From DATJPR01 sp963811705 (lineage in GTDB: Bacteria; Bacteroidota; Ignavibacteria; UBA10030; UBA6906): DNA of 64,000 bases. The position numbers and the translations under genes were made by a program. The stretch spans positions 1-64,000 of the forward strand of contig CAWESL010000022.1 of assembly GCA_963811705.1 (NCBI GenBank). The letters are read 5' to 3'. Position 1 is the stretch's first letter; each line of letters starts with the position of its first letter. The notes below the pieces were generated by a model. It did not search any database. It was not told where the DNA came from and was given only the letters and a program-made list of their open reading frames with translations. Positions 62,124 through 64,000 of the stretch are shown here, piece by piece.

Positions 62124-62954
62124 TCACTGACCTTTGTCGAGTTCGGCGAGCCAGGATTTCGCAAAGGCGCGCCCCGCCTCCACGGTCGGTTTGCCTGCGC
62201 GGAAACACATCTTCCATTGGTCGGGTTTCGCCTCATAGTCGGGGTTGACGAACATCTTTGACGTTCCCAGGCCATCCTTCAACCTGGCATTGAAATCGAC
62301 GTCGGCCGAGACCTCCAGGAATTTCCGGAGCCAGGCGCGAATCATCTCCTTGGGGGAATCGGGATAATCCTTTTCCCACTGCTCTACCTTTTTCTGATAC
62401 TGCTCTTTCTGCATCTCGTAGCCTTGCTGCGACATCTCTTCCATCTGTTTCGAGAACATCGGGTTCGCCGGATCATCCAAAGCGGTACGCTGCTGTTTGA
62501 GCACATCGATGACGCCCTGGATCGTTTTCCGATTTTCATCGCTCAACGATTTCATGTTTTCCTCCGCTTCCTTGATGGACTTGTCAAGGCTCTCCTTCTG
62601 CTCCTTTTTCTGCTGATCCATCGACTTCGGGGGCTGCGGGGGTTCCGGCTTCATGGACAACCGATATTCCGCGTACTTCTTCGCGAAATCATCCGTCTTC
62701 GTATAATCGCGGGCGTAAGCGGCGATTTCCTTCACGATCCCGGCCCGGTCGCCTGTCGCCACCGATTTCAGCGTTCGCGGATCGGGGATGGAGAGATACA
62801 TTCCGCGAAAGCTCGACCAGATGCAGTCACGCGCGACATCGTCAGAGATGTTCAGACGCCGCAAAACGTCGGCGCCCGTTCGATAGGCCTCCCGAAGTGC
62901 GACAAGAGGAAGGGCGAGGAGCACGAGAAGAAAAAGGATCGCTGAACGTCGCAT
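62124..62954 (-). CDS. Exported coiled-coil protein, unknown
   Basis: The predicted protein has 276 residues from ATG at 62954 with a signal peptide (SAILFLLVLLALPLVAL). A central charged region (KKEQKESLDKSIKEAEENMK, then QGYEMQKEQYQKKVEQWEKD) is likely a coiled coil. The C-terminal part has VSADVDFNARLKDGLG and NPDYEAKPDQWK, without a recognised family. It is the first of the four-gene group ending with the response regulator. Confidence 0.6.
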   Translation of the reverse strand: MRRSAILFLLVLLALPLVALREAYRTGADVLRRLNISDDVARDCIWSSFRGMYLSIPDPRTLKSVATGDRAGIVKEIAAYARDYTKTDDFAKKYAEYRLSMKPEPPQPPKSMDQQKKEQKESLDKSIKEAEENMKSLSDENRKTIQGVIDVLKQQRTALDDPANPMFSKQMEEMSQQGYEMQKEQYQKKVEQWEKDYPDSPKEMIRAWLRKFLEVSADVDFNARLKDGLGTSKMFVNPDYEAKPDQWKMCFRAGKPTVEAGRAFAKSWLAELDKGQ

Positions 62955-63039
62955 GGGGAATCTCCCGGAGTAGCGTAGTTGGGCAGGAACGTCTATGTCA
63001 TGCAGGATAAGATAGGGAAATTCTCTTTTCCAATCATTC

Positions 63040-63810
63040 TCATGTTGACGAATGGAGGAACGCACGCACGACCGCAAGAAACGCTTCAGGGGCGTCGGCG
63101 TGGACCCAGTGCCCGCTTCCGGTCACGGTTTCGAGCTGCGCATGGGGGAAGAGACTCACGATCAGCGGCCATTGTTCCTCACGAATGTATGCCGAATGCT
63201 CTGCCCGGATGAAAAGGGTCGCACCCGGATATCGCCGTCCGCCTTCGAGGGGAGCGGCGATCGCCTGCTTGTTTTTTTCGATCGCTTCGAGGTTCATCAT
63301 CCAGTGGAACGCTCCGTTCCCCGCTCGCCGGAGATTGGTGAGGAGGAACGCCCGGACACGATCGTCGGGGATTCTTGTCCTGAGGAAGAGATCGATCGCC
63401 GCCCGGGAGGAGAACTCGGGGAGCCGGACGGACTCGAGGGAACGCAGGATTCCCTCGTGCTGCAGCGGATGTTCCCCGGGCGACATATCGACGATGATCA
63501 ATTTCTGCACAAGCGCGGGGAATGAGAGGGCGACTTCCATCGCCGCCTTCCCCCCCATCGAGTGGCCAAGCAAATACACCGAAGGGAGCGACTCCTGTTT
63601 CAGAAATTCGACAACATCCCCTGCCATGGCGGGGTAGGTGTGGACAGGGTCGTGCGGGGAATGACCGTGATTGCGGAGATCCAGCGCATAGACCGCGAAG
63701 GAGTCGCTGAGCAGCTTCGCCAGACTGTTCCAGTTGTTCGATGTTCCGAACAGTCCGTGAAGGATGACCAGGGGGACTCCGGAGCCGGTCTTTCGAAAAA
63801 AGAGGCGCAC
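63040..63810 (-). CDS. Alpha/beta hydrolase (YbfF-like esterase)
   Basis: The predicted protein has 256 residues from GTG at 63810; the gene starts one base after the upstream stop (63812). Motifs are VILHGLFGTSNNW (oxyanion), LDLRNHGHSPHD, nucleophile elbow LLGHSMGGKAAME and VTGSGHWVHADAPE (catalytic His). This matches the YbfF/abhydrolase esterase group, cytoplasmic, acting on small esters or thioesters. A longer frame upstream overlaps the neighbour gene and is not favoured. Confidence 0.87.
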   Translation of the reverse strand: MRLFFRKTGSGVPLVILHGLFGTSNNWNSLAKLLSDSFAVYALDLRNHGHSPHDPVHTYPAMAGDVVEFLKQESLPSVYLLGHSMGGKAAMEVALSFPALVQKLIIVDMSPGEHPLQHEGILRSLESVRLPEFSSRAAIDLFLRTRIPDDRVRAFLLTNLRRAGNGAFHWMMNLEAIEKNKQAIAAPLEGGRRYPGATLFIRAEHSAYIREEQWPLIVSLFPHAQLETVTGSGHWVHADAPEAFLAVVRAFLHSST

Positions 63811-63811
63811 G

Positions 63812-64000
63812 TCAATCCTGTTGTGCCCGACGGAGCGTTTCCTCAAGGATGCGCATGTTCTGCAGCCCGTTCGCCGCAGAAAGTTCCAGCTCCTTCCCAT
63901 TGAGGATTGCCTCAGCGAAGAGATCCACCTCCCGGGTGTAGAGGTTTACGGGCGCGAACGAGTCCGAAACGAGATCCGCAGGCAGTTCGCCGCTTCCTGT
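63812..64000 (-). CDS. Gfo/Idh/MocA family oxidoreductase, C-terminal part
   Basis: The last about 62 codons enter the window from the right. The end reads VNLYTREVDLFAEAILNGKE and AANGLQNMRILEETLRRAQQ, which is the common C-terminal helix pair of Gfo/Idh/MocA NAD(P)-dependent sugar dehydrogenases. The N-terminal Rossmann domain lies outside the window. It is just upstream of the hydrolase gene in the same transcript. Confidence 0.78.
   Translation of the reverse strand, partial: TGSGELPADLVSDSFAPVNLYTREVDLFAEAILNGKELELSAANGLQNMRILEETLRRAQQD

Overview
The window comes from a Gram-negative-type bacterium. It carries three RND/TolC efflux systems, an OprP-like porin, signal peptides and a sensor kinase with a periplasmic domain. 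Nearly all genes lie on the minus strand. The mixture of ACR3/ArsA/ArsD arsenic genes, multihaem cytochrome c, GH31/GH15 glucan enzymes, M13 peptidase and exported sugar-binding-fold proteins would suit the Bacteroidota/Ignavibacteria (FCB) side of the tree. No single marker here settles that, so it is a low-confidence guess. No phage, insertion sequence or CRISPR array is visible.

Layout. (1) 1-1450: two tandem hairpin-repeat arrays (96-bp and about 101-bp units); the second starts 8 bp past the 3' end of a tRNA-Thr(CGU) gene. (2) 1.6-14.5 kb: metal/metalloid island. A broken thioredoxin-fold gene and a broken CDF exporter come first, followed by an FmdE-porin-TSUP exporter operon with its TetR regulator. 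Next is a long ars operon: ACR3, ArsC, ArsA, ArsD, a frameshifted ArsR, two YlbF-like proteins with C-terminal CCG tails, a decayed thioredoxin-like gene, a decayed zinc-ribbon gene, an AhpD-like protein and an intact ArsR. An octahaem cytochrome c stands at the end. (3) 14.8-22.4 kb: an alpha-glucan phosphorylase and RND pump 1. (4) 22.7-35.5 kb: a long co-directional series headed by an ArsR regulator: small ORF, ArsP-type permease, two thioredoxins, CcdA, a Cys-rich redox protein, two ferredoxins, RND pump 2, an exported protein, FmdE and a radical-SAM enzyme. Many members are interrupted by stop codons or frameshifts. (5) 35.7-44.5 kb: a DUF134-NifX fusion, a STAS-like protein, a tandem redoxin, a GH31 glycosidase, an alpha/beta hydrolase and a membrane-lipid-phosphatase/esterase fusion. 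(6) 44.7-51.2 kb: RND pump 3 with its own TetR and two perfect operators. (7) 51.3-64 kb: a sugar dehydrogenase and a GH15 glucoamylase (plus strand), an M13 peptidase, exported proteins, a two-component system, a YprB-like nuclease, a hydrolase and the end of a Gfo/Idh oxidoreductase.

How it works together. The arsenic operon has the full set: arsenate reduction by ArsC, arsenite delivery by ArsD, the ArsA ATPase and efflux by ACR3. It also has accessory Cys-rich proteins whose job is not known. Four near-identical AGTAA-N4-TTACT sites suggest that the TetR at 5.4-6.0 kb controls itself, the adjacent exporter operon and the distant RND pump 1. GlgP, GH31, GH15 and the sugar dehydrogenase indicate intracellular and periplasmic use of alpha-glucans.

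The most striking oddity is decay. About a dozen genes are broken, and at least 13 in-frame nonsense codons can be counted. Wherever the ancestral residue can be guessed with some confidence it is Glu (GAA/GAG to TAA/TAG, a G-to-T change). This may be a mutator signature, genuine relic status of the metal island, or a sequence artefact.
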